Origin: Craspedostauros australis
Taxonomy: Eukaryota; Bacillariophyta; Bacillariophyceae; Mastogloiales; Achnanthaceae
Assembly: GCA_026770025.1 (NCBI GenBank)
Contig: JAMXDE010000020.1
Location: 124,001-188,000, forward strand
Length of the DNA stretch: 64,000 nucleotides
Direction: 5' to 3'
The translations under genes were made by a program, and so were the position numbers. Position 1 is the stretch's first letter. The number at the start of each line of letters is the position of its first letter. Positions 39,917-51,464 of this stretch are shown piece by piece. A model generated the notes under the pieces. It did no database searches. It saw only the letters and a list, made by a program, of their open reading frames with translations, and had not been told where the DNA came from.

Positions 39917-41472
39917 TGTTGTGATTCCTTGCTGTGCGCTACGTTGGTGAACGATGCGTTGCTATACAATGGTATGCTATGATATGCTGTGTTGTCGTTG
40001 ATGGGTCTGCAGAGCAGTATGGTGTGGTTGGTCTGAAGGGAAGGGGAGAACTTGGTTGCGGGCTGTCGGTCGGCGGATTGTTCAGCTCGAAAGTTACACT
40101 TCGTGGATGACGAGATGGATGCTCAAGATGCCTTGCTTGATGATGGAGATGATGGGCACGATGGAGATGACGGTGTCGATGTCGATGTCGATGTCGATGT
40201 CCGTGTTGGCGCAGGGAGTGACGCCGTGCGACTAACGATAGATGTTGGTGGGAACTGCGACGACGCGGATGTTGGTGGTGGTTGGTTTGACTGGTCTGGA
40301 CAGATTTCGTTGTTGGTTTCGTTGGTTTCTGATGGCTGGATTTGGTTGGTTGGCCTCGAGATCGTTTCGATCAACCTTGGATTGTTGACTCGGATGACTA
40401 CTATGCCCGTCGTGACTAAAACGAAATTCGGTCCCATCAAACCCGGCTTTTTTGAATGTTGAAAACAAACTTTTCGTGTGACACACACGAATTGTTGAGC
40501 AACCGATTTCGTGATCGTGTCTGTTTGTGTGAGTGCACGCCATGACAAGGTGCAAATTCAAAGCACGCTGGGATCGATTGGGACTGACAAAGCGTGACAG
40601 CAATACGAAGACAGACAGCCAGTGATCCATACCACCACTCTGTTGCCAACACCAACAACCCTTGTGCATGGCGTGGCATGACGTCAATGCAACGCTTTGT
40701 TGCTGTTTGTGATCCTCCATTTGTACTATGTACACAGGAGTATGATATACCATGCATGGTTTGGAAAGCACCACAGGAGGTGATTCCATGTTCATTTCTC
40801 CTCCTGTTGTGGTTCTTGCCAGAACTGCACCAGTGGTTCAATACATCCTTTGGGGATGAAATCCACACATCTCCGTTCGCACCTCGTATTTCTCCACACC
40901 ATCGTGCACTATGATGGTCGGTCAAGGCGAGCTCTGATGGACGAGTGTGTACCGTACAAGAGCAATTCGACTTTTCCTGTTGCTAAGGCACGCTTTGTCT
41001 AGGCTCGATTCCAGAGGCTATGCCCCAACAACTGGTGACGAAACTTCACCAGAATGCGAACACGCAAGCGATGGGTTTGCCACCATTTCCCCAACCTCCG
41101 GAATGCGTCTTGCCACGACCACAAGCCGAGGCATAGAGCAGAAGCATGACACAAGTGCCAGCGATGTGATGCCCATGTACGTGTACGAGTATACTCACAA
41201 GTGATTGCGCACGATGATGCATTGTCGCTGATGGGGAGTGACCAATCAACTGCAAGCTCGTGGAGTACTCTCTGGCAGAATCCATGTGCTTGCCCTGCTG
41301 AATCCGGCATCGTCATTCCCGTTCTCATGCGTCCTCCCCGCCACCAACAACGGCGCCCAAAACGATCGCAATCCGGGCCGCCCGGATTACATACTCATGC
41401 TACCCCGAGGCAACCATATGACATCGCTCCCGCTTTCAACCCTTCAGCGGACAGGGGGTCAGCGGTCACAGA
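39917..41472. other. Intergenic region, about 1.55 kb
   Basis: Upstream of Sm-D2 and downstream of the minus-strand ankyrin-containing gene. It contains a GTCGAT tandem run (about 40174-40200). Short ORFs exist (for example 40115-40462 plus, Asp/Val-rich), but none shows a domain or clear codon bias. A small spliced gene cannot be excluded. Confidence 0.45.
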
Positions 41473-43710
41473 TCAGTACCCGTCTACATCGGCATCCGCA
41501 TCGCCAGCGCTGCACAGGCATTTCACAATGGTTTCCCACTTGCGTCTCTCGCTAGCCCCTCCATTCGAAGATTGTCTCGTGGTCTTACCCTCTGCCCGGC
41601 TCAGCTGCTTTTGAGCGAAATCGATCGGTGACCCCAAGTTACTCTCCGCATGAGGGTCTGCGCCTATCTTCACCAGCTTTTCCACGAGGGGTGCATCCCT
41701 CAGCTGGATCGCGGCATGCAGGAGTGACTGGTTGTCAACCCCCTTGATGTCGCACGACAAGGGCATGTGGTTCTCAGTGTTGAACCGATTAATATCGTCA
41801 AGCACTTCGACGATCTTGTGCCGTGCCTGGGCAATCTTTTCTTGCACATACTCTTGGGCGACAGAGGTGGATCGGAATTCGAAGGCGACGTTGCCCTTCA
41901 GTTCTTCATCACGACCCTTGTAGTGGAAGCTTGCGTGATGAGAGCACCACCCATTGCCATTTCTACGTTTCCACTTTTCCTCCAACGCGGTCATCGGCAC
42001 TGATATGGAGCACAGTCTCTTCCGCCCATGCTGTTGAACTTGCGGGCCGCTGTAAAGCACGATCCGAAGTATCCGGTTCTCTATCGCACGAAGCCCGTGA
42101 TTGTTGTGAATGCGGAAGGTGACGCGGTTGGATCTGTCTTCCGTATCGAAGCTAATCCAGTCGGCGAACTGTCTCTCCGGGACGTCCACATCCTGTGCAG
42201 AGCGGTGCAGAGCGATGAACGAGCGAGGAGGGGCGAAATACGATCAGAGTACATTCAGCAGGCCGCAGACGAACCGGGAGAAATGCGCAAGGTTTGTTGG
42301 TGAGCATGACATGGATTTAATTTGGGAACCATGTGGATACGACACGGAAACGTGGCGCGCACAGCGTTCTTCGTTTCAACAGTCAACAGTCAACGGTCAA
42401 CATCAGAATATGTGCGAAGCCATCGGCGCGAACGACGATGTCACCCGACTTGATAAACTCAGATCAAATCTGACACACCCCTCCACAAGGTTGCCACAGA
42501 CACAAAATCAAGTGAGCCAACGAGGACACGGGCGCCATCGCAATGAGGTGGCGAAAGGGAACACACTTACCAAGTCTCTGTGCTTGTCGTCAAGCGCCCT
42601 GTGGAATCGCAGGGTGAGAGTCCGCTTCTTGCCATGTTGGTGCCTCGAAAAGTTACGCTGTGAGATCGTGTTGATGCTGCGGATATGAAAGTCAAACACC
42701 CTCCAATGTCTCAGTGTCATAGCTTGAGAGATCACCTGGCGCGCATTGATGTTGAGGATGACGACCTTTCGCTTCAGTACCAAATCTTTCCGCGCGCTTT
42801 CTTCGTCGCCCCATTTCGTCAGCTTCATGAACCTATGGAAATTGGATGAACCCTCGAGCACTTGTTTGATGTAATCGTGCTCGACTTTCAGATTCTTGAA
42901 ATCGAGATGCATGGCGCTGCCCGAGGTTTCAAGGACAGCGATGACATCGTGGACTGTGCCGATCCGTACCGCATCCTTCAACGCAGCATGACAGCTGGCC
43001 TTCTCGGTGGCTTCGTTGTTCTGTTCCCAGTTTTGCTCGTTGTTCACGATCTGCGGTGGAGCGATGAGTTTGAATTCGTTTCTGTCTTCATTGATACTCA
43101 CTGTTCTCGGCTGCGCCTGGGTTATCTGTGTGCGTACGCTTCTGGGTGCCCTGAGAAGCGATTTCGTTGGGGCAGCGGATCGGTGATTTGGTCTGTATGG
43201 CTGGCGATTCGTGATGAGATGAGGCGGCACATTCAATGTATCCATTTCGCTGGATTGGGCCTGGGCCTGGTCCTGGTTATGGTGAGGCACCTGGTTGCTG
43301 TGCTCATTCCCCGGACGCATACCAGTATTGCCATACTGTGGGGTAGTTGGCCCGTAATAGGCGCCGCCGCTGTTACCGACGCCGTTTGCATTCTGTGTTG
43401 CATGACCTTGGTTCGGTTGGAATGGTTTGGGATGCCATGGTTTGGACACGGGCGCCCCTCCTGGCCACCCGTTGGTTGCCTTACCTTGCCATGCCCCTGT
43501 GGCGGACCAGTTTTTCATGGTTGCGCGGCCTTGGTTATTACCATCACGAACGTCGGTATTCGTCATGATCAATGTGATGGGCTGGTTCGTGTTCTTCGCA
43601 GCCTCGTACTTCTTGGAGAGATGCGCGCCGTCACGGACCGCGAGGCCCTCCAAAGGTGCGCCAGGGATGAAGGCGCCCAACACGATAGATCCTGCATATG
43701 AATTTGACAT
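41473..43710 (-). CDS. Unrecognised protein with C-terminal ankyrin-like repeat, two exons, about 619 aa
   Basis: Exon 1 is 43710-42571 and exon 2 is 42192-41473; the intron 42570-42193 runs GTAAGTGT to CTGCACAG in phase 0. The start is uncertain: MSNSYAGSIVLGAFIPG at 43710 reads best, but the frame is open to an ATG at 43941, and 43566 is another option. Residues 60-230 are Gly/Asn/Gln-rich. The middle folds (HAALKDAVRIGTVHDVIAVL, then LVLKRKVVILNINARQVIS). Exon 2 carries FADWISFDTEDRSNRVTFRI and ILRIVLYSGPQ, a beta-rich segment with Cys/His residues, and ends with an ankyrin-type repeat (NQSLLHAAIQLRDAPLVEKL, VKIGADPHAES). No catalytic motif seen; function unknown. Similar exon-spanning proteins with a terminal ankyrin occur in diatoms as lineage-specific families (inference). 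Confidence 0.7.
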
Positions 43711-44093
43711 GCAAAGCCGCGCAGGTGTAATGGGCGCGGATGGCAAATGCATGGAGCGCCACAGCATGACACGGTGGAGAGAGAAAATGATGATGGAAGA
43801 GTCGAGACGAATCGAGTAGAGAATGAGTTTGAATGTTGACGTCGAAGAACCGAAATGGTGCGATGGTGAGCCACGATAAGAATGGGGTCGGAGGTAGATC
43901 GGATGTAGAATTGCATGGTAAAGTACGAGAGTGTCATGCACATTAGCAAAGCTCCATGCTCAAGCACAGATGCACATGTAGTCAAGGACAGCATTAATAT
44001 ACCATACCACAGCAGAATGCTTGCAGTTCAGCCAATGTGCTCATGCATGAAAGCATCGCATGTGCAGCGAGAGACACAATGCACAACGCCGCG
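43711..44093. other. Short intergenic region
   Basis: Between two minus-strand genes; probably promoter of the downstream gene and 3' flank of the upstream one. Nothing else seen. Confidence 0.5.
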
Positions 44094-45336
44094 TCATGAC
44101 ACACTCCCCAGTCTAGATTGGCTCAAGCCAACACCGAAGGTCAAGCATCGTGCCCAAGTGACGCCCTGCGCGACGTTCCAGTACTCACCAACGCTGACTC
44201 GTTTATCCTTCTGATGCTGACCTTTTGGGAAAATGTCATAGATCTTGCAGACATCGTACTTTTCCACTCTGGAGGTCATGTAGTAGGCACCCAGCGGCTT
44301 CTTCGTGTCAAACGTGACTTCGTAGAGCTTGCGCGGATTTCGATGCTTCACTGGCAGATTGCCCAGAAGATCTAACTTTGGCTGATTCATCTTCTTCTGC
44401 ATCAATTTGCCGAGGCTCCCCAGCAAAGACGACTGCGGCTTCCGTGATGAGGCAGCTGGCACCTTCGAAGCAGCAGCAGCAGCAGAAACTGGAACAAGTT
44501 TCAATGGCTGGAACGGCAGCGCCGTGTTCGGCGCAACGTGAGTGGACGGTTTGGGACGCGATGTCTTGTTCCTCCCTTTCGGATCGCCGCATTTGAAGAC
44601 CATCTCCCAGCCCGTGGAACAGAGGCAGTTCTTTTTACAGCGCAAACCGAAGTTTCGTTGAGCTTTGTGAAGTGGCCACATCTCCTCCAGCCGTTTCAGG
44701 ATCGCGATTGGTCCTTCATCGGGGTACTCCTCGCGAAGATATGGGATGAATGTCTTTGCGAAGAATTGCATGAACCCAGTGCCCCTTGCTTCCCTATCTA
44801 CCACAGACTTCTTTTTGCTTCTCAGCTCGTTCGTGATGTGCTTTTCTATGAGGTCTTCACATAATGTTGGAAGTCTGTAGGGGCATTCGCAGTCCTCGTC
44901 GCAGGGAGAGTCAGCTCCAAACTGAATCTTATGTTGTGTCCACATGATTGACGCAGACTTTTGACTGTGGATACCAGCCTCCCCGAACTCAAACAAACGT
45001 GCCTGGCGAGTCTTGAGCTCGAAGCTGGTGTACGGTCCCCGGCCGTTCGTCTTCGAGCGGTTCTTTTGTGCTTCTGGCACGGCTGCTGCCGCTGGAGCAG
45101 ACGAAGATGACGCTTCAGAACCAGACGCAAGTCGAGCGTCATTGGTTGACTTTTGTGCTTGTCGTTGGGGCACTCCATTCGTCCCATTCGACGATGGTTT
45201 TGGCTTCTTGTGTTTCCGTGTCCCGTTTGCTTTTTTCGACGATTGTTTCGCGGATTCGGTTGCGGATGGGCCAATCGGCGATGCTGATGCTGACGTCGGT
45301 TCCTCAGCTTCGTCTGCTGCTATTGCCATTGGTGTA

Positions 45337-45371
<35 letters not shown>

Positions 45372-46916
45372 TGCTTCAACTAACGACGAGTCATGCGGTA
45401 GCGGTGTCGTCGACGACGCGCCCGTTGCCTTGCCTTGCTGAGCCGCCGATTTGTCGCCACGGTATGTCCATGTCAGATCACCTATGATATTGACGAAGGA
45501 AGGGACGCACGCATTGATCGTGATGTTATCGGAGGGTCGTGTCTCTTTCGCCTGCCGAACGTGCAATTTGTAATCGGTCAAAGTTGGACAGAGCTTTCCG
45601 TTCACGCCCATGATGATAAAGCCCAATGGTGGGACTGAAGTTGCGTGAGTCCTACCTTTGGGTGGTGGTGATACGCTCAAGTATTTGTGAAGTGGACTCT
45701 GTGGCTTGATTCTACCCACAAACACCCCCGATGGAATGAGATTGGAGGAGGAGCGTCCTGAATTCGCCTCCTTCAACTTTTCTCGGTTCAGCGAGCATTC
45801 GCTCTCTGCCTTGGCATTCAGCGATTCCCCTGCCAATATCGGTATGTCAACTTCCTTGCTCATCGGGTCGCCCAGCACGCAGGCTATGTTGAAGCTGAGG
45901 GTCTGATTTTTCAAGATTTTCTGCAGAATCTGCTTGAACGCCTCCCTTATCTTCTCATGCATCACCTCCCATGGTCCCTCCAGCACCACATAGCATGAGT
46001 ACTTGTCGCTGGGGTCGTCTCGAATGCTGATCTCGATTTGTTCGAGCCACGCCATTGGTACTTGCATTGCCCCGAGAGTGGATTTGCACAGAACACGAAT
46101 GATATCCACCGAGACGTCCAAACAAGGATAGTCGAGACTCAGGCTGGTCATCGAGGCGATCCACGGAATGCGCTTTACCAACCGTACCTTGGGAGGGCCA
46201 GACACTTCTTCCACGAGAGACTCGGAACCTATGCGTCTCTTTTCCTTCTTCTTCTTCTTGTGCTGCTGCTGCTGCTGAGCTTGTCGTAGCTGCTGTCGCT
46301 TCTTCGCAAATGCTTTCATGGCGTCCATTTCGTCTGCCTCTCCAGCCAGCGGGACATCCTCGCCAGGGCGGACTGTCCAAAGGACACAAGGTGAAAGTTC
46401 TGCGTCTGCCATCTCCTGCTGTCGAATTTGAGCTTTGAGCAAGTCCAGATACTCATCCTCTTCCGCTCGTTGAATTTCAAAGTCAAGGTCGGCCAGGATC
46501 GCATCCTCATCGTCCAGTATTGTGGCGACTGTATTCGCTCCAGCTGTCGCAGCAGATCCATCTCCTCCGTTCGGTGGTGGTATTGGTGGAGGGATAATTG
46601 CTGCTCCTTCTTCTCCTGCTCCTGTCGACAGGCTGTGGCTGATCGCACCATCGATCTGAGTGATGGCCATGGCATCGTCCACGGTCTGATGCGCGCCATG
46701 CTGTTTTCGAGTTGCAATGATCTCGTCTGAGTGTCGCTGGCCTTGGTGTTGGAGAGCCTGCTCGGATGGCTTCTTCGACACATGACTGTTCATCACGTTC
46801 GTTTCGGAAGTCGAGCCGCTGCCGCTGCTGTCGTCGTCCTCGATCGCATGCCTTCGTCGTTTGCGATTCTTCTTGTTGGTTTCGATCTTGGCTGGCGAGT
46901 CCTGTGACATCGCCAT
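44094..46916 (-). CDS. Uncharacterised nuclear-looking protein with PDZ-like and Cys-rich segments, 940 aa
   Basis: ATG 46916 (MAMSQDSPAK) is followed by a basic nuclear-localisation-like run (KKNRKRRRH). A coiled acidic/Gln region comes next, then a globular part: SYKYSCYVVLEGPWEVMHEKI-type alpha/beta sequence (about residues 260-350), and a possible PDZ-like fold (GVFVGRIKPQSPLHKYL ... PLGFIIMGVNGKLC, about 390-460). After a Ser/Ala linker there is a Cys-rich patch (CDEDCECPYRLPTLCEDL), an HMG-like helical stretch (FMQFFAKTFIPYLREEYPDE) and a second Cys cluster (LRCKKNCLCSTGWEMVFKC). No family is recognised. A strong donor-like GTGAGT at 44188 suggests the last 31 codons may be intronic, and an upstream exon is possible (47105-47298). 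Confidence 0.72.
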
Positions 46917-47104
46917 GCTGGTGGTTTTGCACGCAACCCTCTTTGTGCGCCAAGGCGTCCGTTTCCTACGAGCAGAGAGTACTCGGATGCGCCGTGTCGT
47001 ACTGTATCGTCGAACGGGTCAGCAACCCAAGCTCTGCTTCGCTTCTCGACGACTTCCTCCCGAGATCGTTCGCTCTTCTGTCTCGCAAGTGGCTTGTCGC
47101 TTAC

Positions 47105-47298
47105 CAGCACGAGGATGAGCTATGTACGTATGGTGTGTCAGTCCTGATGGGTTGAAGAGTTGGAGGTGTTCGTCGTTTGTCTTTTCCAGGCTCCAGGCGA
47201 AAATCAACCTTGGTGCTTGTGGGTGCCTGTGGTTCTGTGTCCCTCGCCAAGAGTTCCAGCGCTTGTGGGGGCAGTTCTGCTCGCCTTTTGTCTGACAT
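47105..47298 (-). CDS. Possible 5' coding exon of the preceding gene, or a small independent ORF
   Basis: ATG 47298 in a good context (gaaaATGTC) opens MSDKRRAELPPQALELLARD and runs to a good donor (CTG|GTAAGCGAC, intron from 47104). Joining to an acceptor CCACCAG at 46918-46920 keeps the frame of the 940-aa ORF (phase 2) and would add about 66 residues. Without splicing it is a 65-aa ORF ending at 47101. Codon quality is only moderate and I recognise no homologue. Confidence 0.3.
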
Positions 47299-47997
47299 TT
47301 TCTTGTTTTGAATTCAGAAGTGTCCGTGGTGGTTACGAACAGCTTCAGCATCGCGCTTGTGTCCGTTAGAGGAATTCGATTGTGTTCACCGTGTTCGTCT
47401 GCCAACATGGAGCTACGATGTGTTCGTGGAGACATAACATTTACGGACAATATGTTCTAGACTATTGTCACATATGTTCGTTAAAAGAGATAGATTAGCC
47501 TTTATATCTCCAGTCTGTTGCATTCGTGTTTGGAGTTCAATCGTGTGTCACGAGATTTTTGGGAGACAAACCGTTCCACAAAATCGGAGAGAGATGTGGG
47601 CAGATCTGTCGGTCGTATCTTCGAGCGGCCACCACAACCACCCACCAAACGCTCGTGTTCGTGGCGCGGTGATGGGGCTCCGAGAAGAACCAAGATGGGG
47701 GCAGAACCACACTCTCGTGAAGGATCCAACCGACGAACAACGCAACGCTGAGAGTCCTCGTGCGAGTACCATTGTCATTGCCATACAAGCGCTACATCAC
47801 CATAGTTGCATCCACTATCGAGCCCACTCACGTGCCCACCATCATTTCCACGCCCTTGTTTCTCTGCGATCCACCATCCCGACGGGTGTCCTGCACAACA
47901 CTTCCCCCCGAAAGCAGCACGACGACTCCACACGAGTATTCGTCTCAGGACAAACCCTGGACCCACAAGATCGCAACCCAAGTCAGTCTTCCAGGGC
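47299..47997. other. Intergenic region upstream of the translin-TRAX gene
   Basis: Divergent promoter region. The frame of the next gene is open back to 47806, but only from a TTG. No other supported gene. Confidence 0.45.
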
Positions 47998-49656
47998 ATG
48001 GTATCCATCCCACACTCCAGAGTAATCTCGCAGAGCTTCGTTCATCTGAGCCGACAGATCGTCGCGACTGGCTTCATCCTTTCCCACATCAGAAGCAGCT
48101 CCACTCTCTCAGTGCAAGCGTTCGCTCCCAGACTGGGCAGCGTCAGCAGAGCCCCATCATCAACAGTGTCAACAGCATCAACAGCGTCAATAGTATCGAC
48201 AGTACCAAAAGCAACAGCAACAGTAGCAGCAACCTTCGCAGCGACCGCATCTCAGCACCGGTGCTTGTCGACACTTCTGCATCAAACCATGCCAAGTCCA
48301 CCGTACAAGTACTGCACTGACGACGCCGTCCTGGATCTCACAGCTCTGGGACAGGAATGCGCGGAGACCGAGCAGAAACGTCAGGAGACGTTCGACGTTG
48401 CCCGCAAAATCGAGCAAGGCATCGTGAAGGCCAAGCTGAAGATCGAGATGAGGCAGCCAACAACGGACATCGATGCGGAGCTTGCCAGCATCGTGGCATC
48501 GGTGGTGCCCGACGGTTCTGGCGCCGATCGCATGCCACGCAAGGCCAACCTCTCCTCGCGCATCGAGGACTACGTGCGGTACAAGTCCTTCCAGCATTTC
48601 CTCCTCCACGGAGCGTTGCTGCCACCCTCGCAGGCAACGTACGCCACGGACGAGGAATACCTTGCCGGTGCTTGCATGGGGCTTTGTCACGACCTCGGGC
48701 GGTACGGCATGGGCCGAGCGACGGCGCGTGACTTTGACTCCGTCGTTCAGACCACCAACCTGGTCAAGCAGCTGCTGGATTACTTCCTCAAGTTCAACTT
48801 CCGCAACGGCCCGTTGCGTCGCAGGTACGATTCCACCAAGTACGCTCTCAAGAATTTGGAGACCATCCTCTACGAGCTCTCCATCACGGGATGCGCGGCC
48901 AAGGAGTCCGGCGACGACGACGTGGACGCCAGCGAACCGTCCAGCAAGCGCCAGAAGGCCGACACGGCCATGCCCGATGACGAGCTCGAAGCCATCCGAC
49001 AGCGCGTGGAGGCGCGCGATGAGAAGAGAGAGGTGCTCATCAAGAAGTGCCGCGATGGTCAGAAGGCCGCCAAGCAGGCCATCTACGCGCTGCATCGCGG
49101 AGATCTGGCCAAGGCGGAGAAGCTGATCTCAACCTGCGAAACTTGCATCCACAACGACCTCTTGCCCATCGTCAACGAGGAACCGCCGCTGCGCAACGGA
49201 TCCTTCGCCAACGTGTTGGAGGAGTACGTTGAGGCCAAGCTCTTCCAGGTGTGGCTTTGCGGACAACCGGGGGAGGGAAAGTCCTTAGCCGACACGCCCG
49301 CATCTGACATGCCGAGTTGCATCATCCTCGGGAAGGACGACTTTGGGAACGTCCCCATCGAGCCGGTCGACTACATCGGTGGCATCTGCGACTTGACAGG
49401 TGAGATCGGACGTTACGCTGTGCAACGCGGAACCGCACGCGACATGGAGAGCGTCCGCAAGTGCTTGACCGCCAACAGCTCCGTCCATGTCGCCATCCAA
49501 AGCATGGCGCGTGCCCCGAACATCGTCCACAAGAAGAGCGACCAGCTGCGTCGCAGCATCGAAAAGCTCGAACGTATGCTCTACGAAATGAGCCTTTCGG
49601 AAGCAGCAGGTGGACGAGCGGTGCAGAGTGAGGAGCACACGGAAGATGACAAGTAA
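47998..49656 (+). CDS. Translin-TRAX fusion protein (candidate single-chain C3PO), 455-552 aa
   Basis: The first ATG is at 47998, but ATG 48289 (aaaccATGC), just before MPSPPYKYCTDD, is the more likely core start; numbering below uses it. Residues 20-200 form one translin-family domain (DYVRYKSFQHFLLHGAL, YLAGACMGLCHDLGRY, NFRNGPLRRRYDSTKYALK, ETILYELSITG). After a short linker, residues 240-440 form a second (VLIKKCRDGQKAAKQAIYAL, EEYVEAKLFQVWL, YIGGICDLTGEIGRYA, KLERMLYEMSLSE). TRAX catalytic positions (E-Y-V-E and the Asp of D-L-T-G-E) are kept in the second half as E312, E315 and D368. In the first half they read D94, R97 and, by alignment, G131. So half 1 is translin-like and half 2 TRAX-like. 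C3PO degrades passenger strands and tRNA fragments. The N-terminal extension could be a targeting sequence. Confidence 0.88.
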   Translation: MVSIPHSRVISQSFVHLSRQIVATGFILSHIRSSSTLSVQAFAPRLGSVSRAPSSTVSTASTASIVSTVPKATATVAATFAATASQHRCLSTLLHQTMPSPPYKYCTDDAVLDLTALGQECAETEQKRQETFDVARKIEQGIVKAKLKIEMRQPTTDIDAELASIVASVVPDGSGADRMPRKANLSSRIEDYVRYKSFQHFLLHGALLPPSQATYATDEEYLAGACMGLCHDLGRYGMGRATARDFDSVVQTTNLVKQLLDYFLKFNFRNGPLRRRYDSTKYALKNLETILYELSITGCAAKESGDDDVDASEPSSKRQKADTAMPDDELEAIRQRVEARDEKREVLIKKCRDGQKAAKQAIYALHRGDLAKAEKLISTCETCIHNDLLPIVNEEPPLRNGSFANVLEEYVEAKLFQVWLCGQPGEGKSLADTPASDMPSCIILGKDDFGNVPIEPVDYIGGICDLTGEIGRYAVQRGTARDMESVRKCLTANSSVHVAIQSMARAPNIVHKKSDQLRRSIEKLERMLYEMSLSEAAGGRAVQSEEHTEDDK

Positions 49657-50583
49657 AGTTCTCGGAGACAAGTGCAGAATAGACGGGAAGCGCATCCACT
49701 CGACACCTCTATCCACGTCAGATACAGACCGGCGTCTTCCTGCACTCCCAATTATGCAAAGCGCATCAACGAAGGCTCGGGATATCTATTCTATAATACT
49801 ACTCTCTCCGAATACAATATAGTAGTGTGGCATTGTCCTCCTATTTCCTGTTGTACGAGATACCCCTCACATGCTGCGAGCAACTGCTGGGTAGAGTTGG
49901 TCGTAGCTCGTAGATCGCTTCGGCTGTCCAATCACAAATCGTGGTAGAGTCTGTTTGGTTCACAACTCGTGACTCATCAATTCGCTCTCGTCCACGTACA
50001 ACATCAACGCGAACTGTCCAGTCTCCACGCGAGTCCTTGCGCGCGAAGACTTGTGGCAACGTGGCGAAATGGTTGGAGAGCGAAACAAGAAGTTCGGTTT
50101 CGGGCCGATTACCGACCACCTCGACTCAAGGGGTCACAAACAAGGTCACAATTTGATGAGTTTGTGCTTTTTGTGTTCGCAAACGCCCATCACGGTCAAA
50201 TACAGAGAGAAAGAGAGAAAAAGGATCCAGAAACAGTGGTGCGCAGCCATCTCTCGCCCTTCTCTCTCTCTCTGCGAGGACGCGAAAAAGGTGAGAGGCA
50301 GAGGCTCCGAAGAAAGGATCAACAGCGAGGGGGAAGCATCGGCACCCATCGACAACGAACGCAACAGCAACGAAAACAGCAGAAACAGCACCATCAACAA
50401 CATTGTCCATCTTCATCACCATCTTCATCCTCCATCCTCATTCCCTGTCCTCTGTGGTTGGCATCACCATCAGCGACGATCCGTCTCGACTTCGCCCTTC
50501 TTCACTCTATTCGCAGCCACGAAGACAATCGCATCTACACGGTGACGAGAAAGCGAATCTTCCACAACTGAACCGACGTCAAA
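49657..50583. other. Intergenic region and probable long 5' UTR
   Basis: About 0.9 kb between two plus-strand genes. Overlapping ORFs in several frames are Ser/His/Asn-rich and unsupported. A CT-rich run lies near 50255-50275. Confidence 0.45.
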
Positions 50584-51464
50584 ATGACCCGACCATTCCG
50601 ACTGATCCTTGCCATTTTGGCCATCGCCTTGGCTGGCTTTGCCGTTGCCGATGAGAGGAGGCAGATCCAGCACCTCAGCACAGGCGAAGATCCGAGAGAG
50701 TACATCAAGGACAAGATCGCCACCCACGATGTAAGTTTGTATGGCATCAAAGCGAAGCACTCTGCTGCGAACAACAGGCCTGTGGCGACGTGGTGAAAGG
50801 AAGAAGAGACGGTATCACCACCAACATCCCCATTGGCACAGGTCGCACGGCCGACTCTCAGCTTTACCATGCATGTATTGTATATTCCGCAGCACGGCAT
50901 TGATTGCAGGATGATTCCTTCCTTGCTTGGCATGAATTTTGGCATCGTACTTCTATCTCACCATCACTGATGACTGTTCGTGACGTTCGGTCCCTTTCAC
51001 TGACAACATGACGTCGCTTGCATGGTGCCCATGACGCGCTCTACTCTGCGTCTGCATAATCCATGTCACATATCCATCCAACCAACTTGCCGCCGATCCG
51101 CCACGGCGCATCCCGACCCGACGCACTCAAACATATTATCTGTACCATACACCCCCCATCTGCCTTCCGACAGGTCATGGTGTTCGCTCGCAGCTACGGT
51201 CCACACAATGCGGAGGCGAAGAATCTGCTGAAGGAAATACAAGAGGAGATCAACGTGCACGTCGAGGTTGTGGACGTTGATCTGCTACCTGGCTTCGATC
51301 CCTCCCTCCTTATGCACGAACTGCAGGAGTTGACTGGTCAGTGGGCATTCCCCAACATATTCATTGGCAAGAAGCACATTGGAGGAAACTCGGAACTTGA
51401 TCAGCTCGCTGCTTTGGGTGAATTGCATGACATGCTTCGTGAGCTTTCCTCTAAGGATCTCTAA
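50584..51464 (+). CDS. Secretory-pathway glutaredoxin-fold protein lacking all cysteines, two exons, 145 aa
   Basis: Exon 1 is 50584-50730 and exon 2 is 51174-51464; the intron 50731-51173 has GTAAGT and CCGACAG ends, phase 0. The protein starts with a signal peptide (MTRPFRLILAILAIALAGFAV, cleavage near A-D-E). A glutaredoxin domain spans about 35-140: the first strand VMVFARSYGPHNAEAKNLL aligns with the active-site region of glutaredoxins, and WAFPNIFIGKKHIGG aligns with the conserved cis-Pro/GSH-binding TVPxVFIxxxxIGG. The CPYC/CGFS position reads G58-P-H-N61, and there is no Cys anywhere in the protein, so it cannot do thiol chemistry. It may bind glutathione or act as a chaperone or scaffold in the ER or outside the cell (inference). 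Confidence 0.85.

Noticed and set aside
42508..42570. C-terminal 21 codons of the 477-codon ORF past the donor at 42570
   Set aside because: They lie after a strong GTAAGTGT donor and the splice to 42192 restores a continuous protein; read as intron.
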